A stretch of 64,000 bases of DNA from an uncultured Selenomonadales bacterium. GTDB lineage: Bacteria; Bacillota; Negativicutes; Selenomonadales; Selenomonadaceae. Below are positions 10,976 through 19,443 of this stretch, piece after piece. The stretch is from the NCBI GenBank assembly GCA_947165295.1, contig CAMUZU010000003.1:47188-111187 (forward strand), written 5' to 3'. Position 1 is the first letter of the stretch. Every line of letters begins with the position of its first letter. The position numbers were made by a program, and so were the translations under genes. A model generated the notes under the pieces. The model saw only the letters and a program-made list of their open reading frames with translations. It searched no databases and had not been told where the DNA came from.

Positions 10976-13090
10976 ATGGAAACTAATCAATACATGGATA
11001 TGTTTCTCGACGAGTCGCATGAACATTTGCAATCGCTCAACGACGGCTTGCTCGGCTTGGAAGACAATTCCGGAGACTTGTCTATTCTGAACGAAATTTT
11101 CCGTAACGCGCACACGCTCAAAGGCATGTCGGCGACAATGGGTTACAACAAAATCGCCGAACTTACGCACGAAATGGAAGACGTGCTCGACATGTTGCGC
11201 AAGGAACAGCTGGCGGTTTCGGGCGACATTATCGATACGCTGTTCAAGTGCATTGACTCGCTTGAACAGATGATTAACAACGTTGCAAACGGCGACCCCG
11301 AAGATCTTATCGATGTATCGGATTTGGTTGCCAAATTGAGCGCCTTGACAAAAGGCACGCCTCCGCCCGCAGCAGCAGCTTCGACGCCCGCACCCGCCGC
11401 AGGTCAACCTGCACCCGCAGCAGGCGGTTCAGGCGTCGTCGAATTGTCCGATACCGAAAAAAGCGTTATCAGTGAGGCCGAAAAGACCGGCATGCGCGGC
11501 GTTTACCTCAAAGTCACGTTGGCGGAATCCTGTCTGCTGAAATCTGCGCGCTCGTATATGGTCATGAACGCGCTTGAAGAACTTAGCGAAGTTATCCGTA
11601 CAATTCCGCCCGCCGAAGAACTCGAACAGGAAAAATTTGAACGCTCGTTTGAAGTCATCTTAATCACCGGCTCCGAAGAACAGGCGATTCAAGATGCGGT
11701 CATGGGCATTTCGGAAATCGAAAAGGCCGAAACGAAAATCATCGACACCAGCGCACCCGCCGCAACGCCCGCGCCTGCTCCGGCCCCCGCGCCCGCTCCG
11801 TCCGCGTCGACGGCTGCTGCGACAGCTCCCGCAACTGCTCCGACGCCCGCGCCCGCTCCGAAACCTCAAGCCGCCGCAAACGCTCCGGCAAAGCCCGCCG
11901 CTCCCGCCGCCGCCGGTGGAGCCGCCGCACAAAAGAAAAGCCACGCGGGTCAATCCGTGCGCGTCGACATTGAAAAACTTGATACGCTCATGAACTTAAT
12001 GGGCGAGCTTGTCATTAACAAAGTCCGCCTTGAACAGATTGGTCAAACGCACAGGCTCAGCGAACTCACCGAAACTTTGGAACAGATGGATCGCGTGACG
12101 ACCGACCTTCAAAATATCGTCATGAAAGTCCGCATGGTTCCCGTCAGCCAAGTCTTTAACCGTTTCCCGCGCATGGTTCGCGACGTCACCAAAGAACTCA
12201 ACAAGGAAATCAACTTGACAATCGAAGGCGAGGACACCGAACTCGACCGCACGGTTATCGACGAAATCGGCGACCCGATTATGCACTTGCTTAGAAATTC
12301 GCTCGACCACGGCATCGAAATGCCCGACGAACGCGAAGCCAAAGGCAAGCCCCGCGTCGGTGAAGTCGGTCTTATTGCGCGCCACGAAGGCAACAACGTC
12401 GTCATCATGGTCACCGACGACGGCAAGGGCATTGACGCAGATGTTATCCGCCGCAAAGCCGTCGAAAAAGGCCTCTTCACGCAAGAAGAAGTTGACTCGA
12501 TGGACAACGCGGACGCCGTGCGAATCGTCTTCCTGCCGGGCTTTTCCACCGCCGAAAAAATCAGCGACATTTCCGGCCGCGGCGTCGGCATGGACGTCGT
12601 CAAAAGCAAAATCGAATCTTTAAGCGGTCATGTCGACGTTGAAACGCATGTTGACGAAGGCTCCGTGTTCAAGATTAAATTGCCGTTGACGTTGGCGATT
12701 ATTCAGGCAATGCTCGTACAGGTTCAAAACGAAATGTACGCAATTCCGCTTGCGTCAATCGACAGCACGTTAAGCGTTCAGCCGACGGACATTCGCACGG
12801 TTCAAAACAACGAAGTCATCGTTCTGCGCGGCGAAATCATCCCGATAATCCGCATGGAAGAAACGCTTATGGTTCCGCACGTTCGCGACGCGCAGGAACT
12901 TTTCGTTGTCGTCGTGCACGCGGGCGACTCAAAAGCCGGCATTGTCGTCGACAAATTAATCGGTCAGCAAGAAATCGTTATAAAGACGCTGGGCAACCTG
13001 TTCATGGGCTTGAAGATGTTCTCGGGCGCAACGGTGCTCGGCGACGGCCGCGTTGCTTTGATTCTCGACGTGGCGACAATGTTGAACTAA
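10976..13090 (+). CDS. cheA: chemotaxis histidine kinase CheA
   Basis: Central kinase of chemotaxis: it autophosphorylates on a histidine and passes phosphate to CheY and CheB. The 704 residues run as P1 Hpt domain with the phosphohistidine in NAHTLKGMSATMG (about residue 45), a first Ala/Pro linker near residue 130, a P2 regulator-binding domain, a second long Ala/Pro linker around 260-320, the P3 dimerisation helices (LDTLMNLMGELVINK), the P4 ATPase domain (LLRNSLDHGIE, DDGKGID, GRGVGMDVV) and a C-terminal CheW-like P5 domain. The ribosome site AGGAGGAG is strong. cheW follows after 23 bases. Confidence 0.97.
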   Translation: METNQYMDMFLDESHEHLQSLNDGLLGLEDNSGDLSILNEIFRNAHTLKGMSATMGYNKIAELTHEMEDVLDMLRKEQLAVSGDIIDTLFKCIDSLEQMINNVANGDPEDLIDVSDLVAKLSALTKGTPPPAAAASTPAPAAGQPAPAAGGSGVVELSDTEKSVISEAEKTGMRGVYLKVTLAESCLLKSARSYMVMNALEELSEVIRTIPPAEELEQEKFERSFEVILITGSEEQAIQDAVMGISEIEKAETKIIDTSAPAATPAPAPAPAPAPSASTAAATAPATAPTPAPAPKPQAAANAPAKPAAPAAAGGAAAQKKSHAGQSVRVDIEKLDTLMNLMGELVINKVRLEQIGQTHRLSELTETLEQMDRVTTDLQNIVMKVRMVPVSQVFNRFPRMVRDVTKELNKEINLTIEGEDTELDRTVIDEIGDPIMHLLRNSLDHGIEMPDEREAKGKPRVGEVGLIARHEGNNVVIMVTDDGKGIDADVIRRKAVEKGLFTQEEVDSMDNADAVRIVFLPGFSTAEKISDISGRGVGMDVVKSKIESLSGHVDVETHVDEGSVFKIKLPLTLAIIQAMLVQVQNEMYAIPLASIDSTLSVQPTDIRTVQNNEVIVLRGEIIPIIRMEETLMVPHVRDAQELFVVVVHAGDSKAGIVVDKLIGQQEIVIKTLGNLFMGLKMFSGATVLGDGRVALILDVATMLN

Positions 13091-13113
13091 CAATTTCGGA
13101 GAGGTGAAATCTT

Positions 13114-13602
13114 ATGGCTAAAGACTCCGTGGCGAAGAAACCCGCCCCCGTCGACGACTACGACGCCGAAGAAGTAAACGCCGGTATGCAGGTTGTCGCC
13201 TTCAAACTGCGCGACGAAGAATACGGCGTGAACATTTTCCACGTGCAAGAAATTCACAACCTGGTTGACATTACCCGCGTGCCTTTTGCGGCAAGCTTCA
13301 TCAAAGGCGTCATCAATCAGCGCGGCTCCGTCATGCCCGTTATCGACTTGAAGAAACGGCTCGGCTTGGAAGAGACGCCTTACACCGCCGCGACGCGAAT
13401 CGTCACCGTTATTGTCGGCGATTTGCAAGTCGGCATGTTGGTTGACGCCGTCACCGAAGTTTTGACAATCCGCTCCAAACTCGTCGACCCGAAAAAAACC
13501 GTCAGCGATAAAGCAATGGAAAAATTTTTGAGCGGCATCGGCAACATCGACGGGCGGCTTGTCACAATGCTCAACCTTGAAGAAATCGTCGGCATCAACT
13601 GA
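13114..13602 (+). CDS. cheW: chemotaxis coupling protein CheW
   Basis: Cytoplasmic adaptor linking chemoreceptors to CheA. After about 25 charged residues the CheW fold starts at VVAFKLRDEEYGVNIFHVQEI, a family-typical segment. The receptor-binding region with KGVINQRGSVMPVIDLKKRLG is present, and the protein ends after NIDGRLVTMLNLEEIV. Length (162) is normal. Preceded by GGAGAGGTG and placed between cheA and cheC in one operon. Confidence 0.96.
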   Translation: MAKDSVAKKPAPVDDYDAEEVNAGMQVVAFKLRDEEYGVNIFHVQEIHNLVDITRVPFAASFIKGVINQRGSVMPVIDLKKRLGLEETPYTAATRIVTVIVGDLQVGMLVDAVTEVLTIRSKLVDPKKTVSDKAMEKFLSGIGNIDGRLVTMLNLEEIVGIN

Positions 13603-13636
13603 TTTTCGCATTACGCACAATAACGAGGTGTTTTGA

Positions 13637-14251
13637 ATGATTGATGAATTTGACTTGTCCCCGATACAGCTCGACGCCCTGCGCGAAATCGGCAACGTCG
13701 GCGCGGGCAACTCGGCAACGGCTCTGTCGCAGATTATCAACAAGCGAATCGACATGAACGTCCCGAACGTCGCGCTCGTTCCGATTGAAGACGTGCCCGA
13801 ACTGGTCGGCGGCCCCGATACCGTCGTCGTCGGCGTCTTTTTGCGCGTTTACGGCAAGGCTCCGGGCAACATCCTGTTCCTGTTGCCGCAGAAAAGCGCG
13901 TTTTATCTCGTCGATACGCTCATGGGACGCGAACACGGCACGACAACGAAACTTGACCCGATGGACGTTTCCGCGTTGAAAGAAATCGGCAACATACTTT
14001 CGGGCGCGTATTTGAACGCGTTCTTTAACTTCACGCACATTTCAATGTTGCCGTCGATACCGTCACTTGCAATGGACATGGCGGGCGCAATTCTCAACGT
14101 CGTTTTGGTTCAACTCGGCGTCATGGGCGATCACGCAATGGTTATCGAAACAAAATTCTTGGCCGAAGATGACGGCATCAACGGGCATTTCTTCCTCGTG
14201 CCCGATCCCGGCTCGTTGGGTACGTTAATCAAGGCAGTGGGAGTGGAATAA
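13637..14251 (+). CDS. cheC: CheY-P phosphatase CheC
   Basis: Dephosphorylates CheY-P and binds CheD in adaptation. Both copies of the family's active-site motif E-x2-N are visible: LREIGNVGAGNSA near residue 17 and LKEIGNILSGAY near residue 115, which distinguishes CheC from single-motif relatives. The 204-residue length is normal. It begins 35 bases after cheW with an AACGAGGTG ribosome site. cheD starts two bases after its stop, which suits the CheC-CheD partnership. Confidence 0.95.
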   Translation: MIDEFDLSPIQLDALREIGNVGAGNSATALSQIINKRIDMNVPNVALVPIEDVPELVGGPDTVVVGVFLRVYGKAPGNILFLLPQKSAFYLVDTLMGREHGTTTKLDPMDVSALKEIGNILSGAYLNAFFNFTHISMLPSIPSLAMDMAGAILNVVLVQLGVMGDHAMVIETKFLAEDDGINGHFFLVPDPGSLGTLIKAVGVE

Positions 14252-14253
14252 TT

Positions 14254-14739
14254 ATGGCAGACCTTATCAAAGTCGGCATGGCTGATTACAAGGTCGGCCG
14301 CAGTCCTTCAACACTAATCAGTTACGGCTTGGGCTCGTGTATCGGCGTTTCGCTGTACGACCCGCAACGCAAAATCGGCGGGCTGTTGCATATCATGTTG
14401 CCCGACAGCACGCAGGCACGCGCAAGCGACAATCCCGCAAAATTCGCCGACACGGGCATTCCGCTCATGATTAACGACGTCATTGCGCTGGGAGCTTCGC
14501 GTTCTCGGCTCGTCGCAAAAATCGCGGGCGGTGCGCAAATGTTCGCCTTCGCAAACGCAACTGACATCATGCGCGTGGGTCTTCGCAACGCCGAAACTTG
14601 CAAGCAAATCCTCAAGCGCAACGGCATTCGCGTCATTGCCGAAGACACGGGCGGCAACTACGGACGCACGGTTTCAATCGACCTGAACACCGGCGCGTAC
14701 AAAGTCAAGACGATTGACCGCGGCGAAAAGATGATTTAA
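14254..14739 (+). CDS. cheD: chemoreceptor glutamine deamidase CheD
   Basis: Deamidates receptor glutamines and regulates CheC. The catalytic cysteine is in YGLGSCIGVSLYD near residue 29, the histidine in GGLLHIMLPDS near residue 46, and the conserved K-GGA-MF segment is seen as AKIAGGAQMFA. The C-terminal VIAEDTGGNYGRTV is also typical. Length 161 is normal. The gene starts two bases after cheC and ends the canonical chemotaxis set before a damaged radical SAM gene. Confidence 0.95.
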   Translation: MADLIKVGMADYKVGRSPSTLISYGLGSCIGVSLYDPQRKIGGLLHIMLPDSTQARASDNPAKFADTGIPLMINDVIALGASRSRLVAKIAGGAQMFAFANATDIMRVGLRNAETCKQILKRNGIRVIAEDTGGNYGRTVSIDLNTGAYKVKTIDRGEKMI

Positions 14740-14751
14740 CGGAGGCGCGAC

Positions 14752-14805
14752 ATGACTGAACTTGAACGTTTCATGCGCGACGTTGAAGCCGACGACGAAC
14801 TCTAA
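14752..14805 (+). other. 17-codon frame with strong ribosome site ahead of the radical SAM gene
   Basis: Reads MTELERFMRDVEADDEL and stop, with GGAGG seven bases upstream of the ATG. Its frame is the same as the 5' coding stretch of the radical SAM gene that continues after the stop (VAGVKFLPICSAS and onward). It is either the true N-terminus of that protein cut by a nonsense change, or a separate short peptide; the sequence loosely resembles the start of Nif11-type leaders. It directly follows cheD. Confidence 0.45.
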
Positions 14806-14857
14806 CGGGTTGCGGGCGTGAAATTTTTGCCGATATGCTCAGCGAGCGTCGAGTGCC

Positions 14858-16198
14858 GTGAACACTTCGAGAACGTGCCGATTCTCTTCGACAAGCCGAA
14901 GTTTCCGAAGCTGTTTCAACTGCGACGGCGAACACGACATCTGCGCGGAAAATTTGTCCGACGACGTGCGCTTGACTTTTGCCGACATGATTAAAGCGGG
15001 CGTGCTTGTCAAGTCCGACAGTCCGCTTGCGCCGCCGAAGTCGTATCAGCGTTACAAAGTTTATCCGTGCCGCTACGTCGACAAAGTTCACTGGGCGATA
15101 ACGGGCAAATGCAAATTCCGCTGTCGACATTGCTTGGTGTCCGCGCCCGACAATCGTCACCCGCAACCGACGCTTGAGCAGTGCCTTGCAACCGTCGCCG
15201 AATTCAAACGTTGCGGCATTCGCAAGGTTGACATCACGGGCGGCGAACCGTTTATCCGCGACGATTGGGAAAAAATTTTCGACGCGCTTGCCGACGCTCG
15301 AATCAAAATCGGAATCATCTTCACGAACGCAAGCTTGCTTACCGACCGCGTGCTTGACGTGTTGTCGGCGAACAATCAGCATCCGACGTTTCAGCTGAGC
15401 TTTGACAGCTTGGGTTGGCATGACTGGTTGCGCGGCGTCGACGGTGCCGAAGTGCAGGCGATTGACGGCTTTAAACTTCTGCGCGACAGAAACTTTCGTG
15501 CTACGGCGTCAATGTGCGTTTACCGCTTGAATCGTCACACCTTGCGCGACACAGCGAACTTTTTGGCAAGCTTGGGAGTTGCCGCGTTAATGGTCAGCAC
15601 GCCGCAGGAGCTTGGCATTTGGAAACGTTACGCGCAGGAGTACGCGCTCACCTTCGCCGAGGCGTGGCAGATGTACCGCGAATATATTCCGCAGTGGTAC
15701 GCCGACGGTACGCCGCTTGACATTCATCTGGAAGGTTTCTTCTCAAGCCGACGCGACAACCCGCGCAGTTACGAAATTACGTTTATGCAAAAAATGTCCG
15801 CCGAAGCCGATTGGTCGAAGGTGTACGCTTGCGGCAGTATCCAACACGGAATTTTCGTCACGGCTGAAGGGCGCGTTGTCCCGTGCATGGGCTTTGCCGA
15901 CACGGTCATTGCCGACAAGTTCTCCGAAACGTTCGGGCGCGGTTTGTCCGACGCTCTCGAAGACAAATTCTATCGCGGCGTGCTTGATATCAAAATGTCG
16001 GACTACTTGACTGCTCAACCGAAATGTGCGCGTTGTCCGCAATTTCACGCTTGCGGCGGCGGCTGTCTTTTGGACGGCATAACCGACGCGGGCGACATGC
16101 TTGTCCCCGACGAGCGAATTTGCAATTTTCATCTGAACGTTGGCGCGGCGGCTGTTCGTGAGGTCGTCGACGCCGCATTGGAAAGTTACCTGAACTGA
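14858..16198 (+). CDS. radical SAM/SPASM protein with damaged 5' end
   Basis: Radical SAM enzyme with the cluster motif CKFRCRHC (about residue 87 of this frame), ITGGEPF, and a C-terminal SPASM-type cysteine cluster (CARCPQFHACGGGC plus a downstream Cys) for auxiliary iron-sulfur clusters; such enzymes often modify peptides. The frame from GTG 14858 is intact to the stop, but its first about 19 residues look like shadow coding. The plausible upstream coding (VPILFDKPKFPKLF) lies in the frame of 14818, and joining it to NCDGEHDICAEN needs removal of one base near 14911. A stop at 14803 adds a second lesion. So it is a recent pseudogene, an N-terminally shortened gene, or carries sequence errors. 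Confidence 0.75.
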   Translation: MNTSRTCRFSSTSRSFRSCFNCDGEHDICAENLSDDVRLTFADMIKAGVLVKSDSPLAPPKSYQRYKVYPCRYVDKVHWAITGKCKFRCRHCLVSAPDNRHPQPTLEQCLATVAEFKRCGIRKVDITGGEPFIRDDWEKIFDALADARIKIGIIFTNASLLTDRVLDVLSANNQHPTFQLSFDSLGWHDWLRGVDGAEVQAIDGFKLLRDRNFRATASMCVYRLNRHTLRDTANFLASLGVAALMVSTPQELGIWKRYAQEYALTFAEAWQMYREYIPQWYADGTPLDIHLEGFFSSRRDNPRSYEITFMQKMSAEADWSKVYACGSIQHGIFVTAEGRVVPCMGFADTVIADKFSETFGRGLSDALEDKFYRGVLDIKMSDYLTAQPKCARCPQFHACGGGCLLDGITDAGDMLVPDERICNFHLNVGAAAVREVVDAALESYLN

Positions 16199-16220
16199 CT
16201 TATCGATTTGTGGTGGTAAC

Positions 16221-16640
16221 GTGACAAGTTTTTACGATTACTTGGCTCTGAAGATGCCCATCAAACAAATGCTGATCTCCGTTGCGGTCGGCATGGTTGC
16301 ACTTTTTATTGTACTCATATCCGGGCTGTCAAGCGTTTTCGTGCGTTCGGAAACGGTCGCGTCGCGAACTTTTTCAGCCTTTTGTTTTACGACACTGGTG
16401 ACTTTTATAATCTTCATGTGTTGCGAAGAATACGGCGTTTACAAGACCAAAAAGGAACTTGAGAATTTTGTCGACAGCGCGCCCGAAACCGAAACCGACG
16501 AAGACTTTGACCGCGACGAATATTTTCGTGACGACGACGACGAAAAGCCTTCCGACGATTTCGGCGAAGGTTACGAAGTTTACGGCGACGAACCCGAAGA
16601 CTTTCAACCGATGGAGTTTGAAGACTACCCGCGGCGTTGA
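16221..16640 (+). CDS. small membrane protein with acidic tail
   Basis: 139 residues, not recognised by name. Two hydrophobic helices (about residues 14-36 and 45-67, the second ending in a Cys pair) are followed by a strongly acidic cytoplasmic-looking tail rich in Asp and Glu. It starts with GTG at 16221 after a weak GTGGTGG ribosome site and is placed between the radical SAM gene and fliA. The position suggests a role tied to motility or envelope functions, but nothing in the sequence proves it. Confidence 0.7.
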   Translation: MTSFYDYLALKMPIKQMLISVAVGMVALFIVLISGLSSVFVRSETVASRTFSAFCFTTLVTFIIFMCCEEYGVYKTKKELENFVDSAPETETDEDFDRDEYFRDDDDEKPSDDFGEGYEVYGDEPEDFQPMEFEDYPRR

Positions 16641-16673
16641 CAAAATTTCCGCAACAAAGGACGGTGAATCGAC

Positions 16674-17420
16674 ATGGCTCTCGACGAAAAAGAAGTTTCG
16701 ACGCTGTGGTTGCGTTACAAGGACACAAAGTCCGTGGAGTTGCGCAACACTTTGGCGGAACATTACCTGCCGCTTGTGAAGATTGTTTGCGGGCGTTTGG
16801 CGGTGAGTTTGCCGCCGCATTTGGACAGGGACGACCTGTTGAGCAGCGGCTTTTTCGGTTTGCTTGACGCGATTGACCGTTTCGACCCGACGCGCAACAT
16901 AAAGTTTGAAACTTACGCGGGCGTGAGAATTCGCGGCGCAATGATTGACTACCTGCGCTCGAAAGATTGGATACCCGTCACCATGCGCCAAAAAATTCGC
17001 AAGTACGAACAGACGGTTTATCGGCTCGAAACCGAACTTGGTCGCCCGGCAACCGACAAGGAAGTCGCCGACGCGCTCGACATCTCCGCCGACGAACTTC
17101 AAACGCTTGTGAGTCAATGCAATTCGGCAACGGTTATCCCGCTCGAAGAATATTTGAAGACCGACGCCTCCGAAGCGGCCGACACAAACCCCGCAAATTC
17201 CACGGAACTTTTTGAGCTGAAAGAGACGCTGGCAAAAGCGATTGACCGCCTGCCCGAAAAAGAGCGCACGGTCGTTTCGCTTTATTATTACGAGGAATTG
17301 ACGCTCAAGGAAATCAGTTTGATTTTGAAGTTGAGCGAGGCGCGCATTTCGCAACTGCACACGAAGGCAATTTTTCGGATGCGCGGTTACTTGGCGCGAA
17401 GCAAACAGGATTTGTTTTAG
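16674..17420 (+). CDS. fliA: flagellar sigma factor FliA (sigma-28)
   Basis: Directs RNA polymerase to late flagellar and chemotaxis promoters. The 248 residues contain region 2 (DDLLSSGFFGLLDAIDRFD with the following YAGVRIRGAMIDYLRS), region 3 (ELGRPATDKEVADAL) and region 4 with helix-turn-helix LTLKEISLILKLSEARISQLH. Length and lack of region 1.1 fit sigma-28. A DUF342 protein follows in the same direction, as in other Firmicutes motility clusters. Confidence 0.95.
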   Translation: MALDEKEVSTLWLRYKDTKSVELRNTLAEHYLPLVKIVCGRLAVSLPPHLDRDDLLSSGFFGLLDAIDRFDPTRNIKFETYAGVRIRGAMIDYLRSKDWIPVTMRQKIRKYEQTVYRLETELGRPATDKEVADALDISADELQTLVSQCNSATVIPLEEYLKTDASEAADTNPANSTELFELKETLAKAIDRLPEKERTVVSLYYYEELTLKEISLILKLSEARISQLHTKAIFRMRGYLARSKQDLF

Positions 17421-17438
17421 TGGAAAGGAGATCGCCCC

Positions 17439-19094
17439 GTGAGCGAACATTTGGTTTTGGGCGGACCTGAATCCGGTTATAAATACGAGTTCCGACCCGA
17501 CGGCGTGTATCTTACGGTTTATCCCAGCGTGGACGGCGAGCGGCTGTTTGAGCTGTCCGACATGCGCCAGGTTTTGCGTGAATGCCGAGTTATGGATTAT
17601 GACGTCGGTTTGTTGTCGCGCACAATGCGTGAGGCAAACGGTCAACCGCACAAAATTTCCGAGCCGGTCAACATCACCGCCGAAGAACTTGCGGCTTTGT
17701 CCGACGGCGAAGCTCTTGAAGAAGACCGCGAAGAGCCGTACGCCCGTTTGGTTTTGGACATCACCCGCGACAAGATGAAGGCGGTTATCCGCTACGACAC
17801 CCGCGAAGGTGCGCGCTTGCCGACGAAAGATATGGTCATGCAGGTGCTTTCCGACGCGGGCATTCGTTACGGCATAAACGAAGAGTCAATCGAACACGGT
17901 ATCAAAGGTTTGACGGCTTTCACCGCAGCCGAAGGCGACATGCCCGTCAACGGCGAAAACGCGTACATCGATCGCAAGTTCGACCTGAGCACGCAGGGCA
18001 AACCTTTCATTGACGAATACGACAAAGTTGACTACAAGGACATGAATTTGTTCGTGCTTGCCAAAGAGAATCAGACGCTTGCAATTCGCATTCCGCAGAC
18101 CAAAGGCACGCCCGGCAAAAATATTTTCGGCGAACAAGTGCCCGCGCAAAACGGCAGACCCGTTCCCATGCCCGAAGGCAAGAACACAAAAGTCGTTGGC
18201 GAAAACAGATTGATTGCCACGTCAAACGGGCAGATTATCGACAAAGGTTCGCGAATCAGCATTGACCCGCGACTTGAAATTAAAGGCTCCGTCGGCGTGT
18301 CCACGGGCGATATCGACTTCGACGGCACGATTCGCATTACCGGCGACGTCGAACAGGGTTTCAAAGTCAAAGCCACGGGCGACATTGAAATTAAAGGTTC
18401 AATCAACGGCGCGGAAGTCAAAGGACGCAACGTTTACATTTCGGGCGGCATAACGGGTGCGGAACGTGCCAAAGTCTTCGCCGAAAAAGATGTTCGTATG
18501 GCTTTTGCCGAAAACGCGTTGGTCGAAGCCGGCGGCGACATTTACATTGCCGACATTGCGCTCCACTCTCAAATTCGTGCGGGCAAGAAAATCATCATGG
18601 AAGACCGCAAAGGTCAAATTACCGGCGGACATGCCGTCGCGGGCGAAGAAATTTCCGTGAAGGTTATCGGCAACCCGGCTTTCGTCATAACGCGAATTTC
18701 CGTCGGCGTCGATCCGAACTTGCAGAAAGAATACGTCGAACTCAAGAAGACTTACAAAGATTCAAAGAAACGTTTGACGCACGTCACCCAAACGCTCAAC
18801 ACGCTCTCGAAGCTCGACATAAACACACTGCCGCAAAGCCGCGTTGATATGATTAACTCGTTGACGCGTTCGCAGTTCCCGCTTGCCGGTCAAATTAAGC
18901 GCGACGAAAAACGTTTGCTTGAAATTGAGTCGCTCTTGGCCAACATGAAAAACGGCAAGATTCGCGTCAGCGGCACGATTTATCCCGGCGTGCGCCTGTC
19001 GGTCAACAACACTTTCAAGAACGTCCAAACCGAATATCGCCGTTGCACAATTTCGCTCAACGACAACGGCGAGGTCGAAGTCGGCCCTTACTGA
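17439..19094 (+). CDS. FapA/DUF342 family protein
   Basis: 551 residues of the flagellar assembly protein A family, whose core is a right-handed beta-helix-like array of short repeats. Visible repeats with alternating glycines run from about residue 260 to 400 (GSVGVSTGDIDFDGTIRITG and similar). A charged coiled-coil segment follows near 435-505. The N-terminal region contains a predicted nucleic acid-like KH-type insert of this family, inferred only from position. The exact role is unknown; in other bacteria it lies with motility genes. GTG start with AAAGGAG upstream, 18 bases after fliA. Confidence 0.88.
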   Translation: MSEHLVLGGPESGYKYEFRPDGVYLTVYPSVDGERLFELSDMRQVLRECRVMDYDVGLLSRTMREANGQPHKISEPVNITAEELAALSDGEALEEDREEPYARLVLDITRDKMKAVIRYDTREGARLPTKDMVMQVLSDAGIRYGINEESIEHGIKGLTAFTAAEGDMPVNGENAYIDRKFDLSTQGKPFIDEYDKVDYKDMNLFVLAKENQTLAIRIPQTKGTPGKNIFGEQVPAQNGRPVPMPEGKNTKVVGENRLIATSNGQIIDKGSRISIDPRLEIKGSVGVSTGDIDFDGTIRITGDVEQGFKVKATGDIEIKGSINGAEVKGRNVYISGGITGAERAKVFAEKDVRMAFAENALVEAGGDIYIADIALHSQIRAGKKIIMEDRKGQITGGHAVAGEEISVKVIGNPAFVITRISVGVDPNLQKEYVELKKTYKDSKKRLTHVTQTLNTLSKLDINTLPQSRVDMINSLTRSQFPLAGQIKRDEKRLLEIESLLANMKNGKIRVSGTIYPGVRLSVNNTFKNVQTEYRRCTISLNDNGEVEVGPY

Positions 19095-19118
19095 TTTTTC
19101 GCCGAGGAGGTTTTCATC

Positions 19119-19442
19119 ATGGAAATTGCGCCGGTCGGTGTGCAAATGACTTACGCCAACGCGGGCAACGCGTCGCAAGTCCAGCACAACCTTAACAACG
19201 CGATAAACCTGCAACAGGATTTCGAGGCGGCTCGCCAAAAGAACGACGCCGAACTCAAGCAAAAGCAGGTTCGCACCAAAGACGACGCCGAAGGCGGCCG
19301 AATCAAAGACGACCCCGAACGCAACAAACGTCAAGGCGGGCAATATTACAACAGCCGAAAGCGCAAGCGTCAACCCGAAGCGGAGTCGGAGAATTTCGCC
19401 GTTGACCCCAGACGCGGGCACTTCCTGGACATTTCGTTGTAA
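19119..19442 (+). CDS. small hydrophilic protein of the motility operon
   Basis: 107 residues, not recognised. The N-terminus is short and mildly hydrophobic; the rest is very rich in Lys, Arg, Asp, Glu and Gln and is probably disordered, with a coiled-coil-like stretch around residues 25-50. It has a strong GAGGAGG ribosome site and is followed after one base by the next gene. Likely a conserved accessory of the motility operon because of its position; no function can be given. Confidence 0.75.
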   Translation: MEIAPVGVQMTYANAGNASQVQHNLNNAINLQQDFEAARQKNDAELKQKQVRTKDDAEGGRIKDDPERNKRQGGQYYNSRKRKRQPEAESENFAVDPRRGHFLDISL

Positions 19443-19443
19443 C

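Noticed and set aside
11660..11953. Low-complexity frames on both strands in cheA
   Set aside because: They come from the Ala/Pro linker of CheA, which gives open frames in all phases.
16374..17651. Long reverse-strand open frame (425 codons) over fliA
   Set aside because: Opposite the fully motif-supported sigma factor; no ribosome site or domain. Shadow frame.
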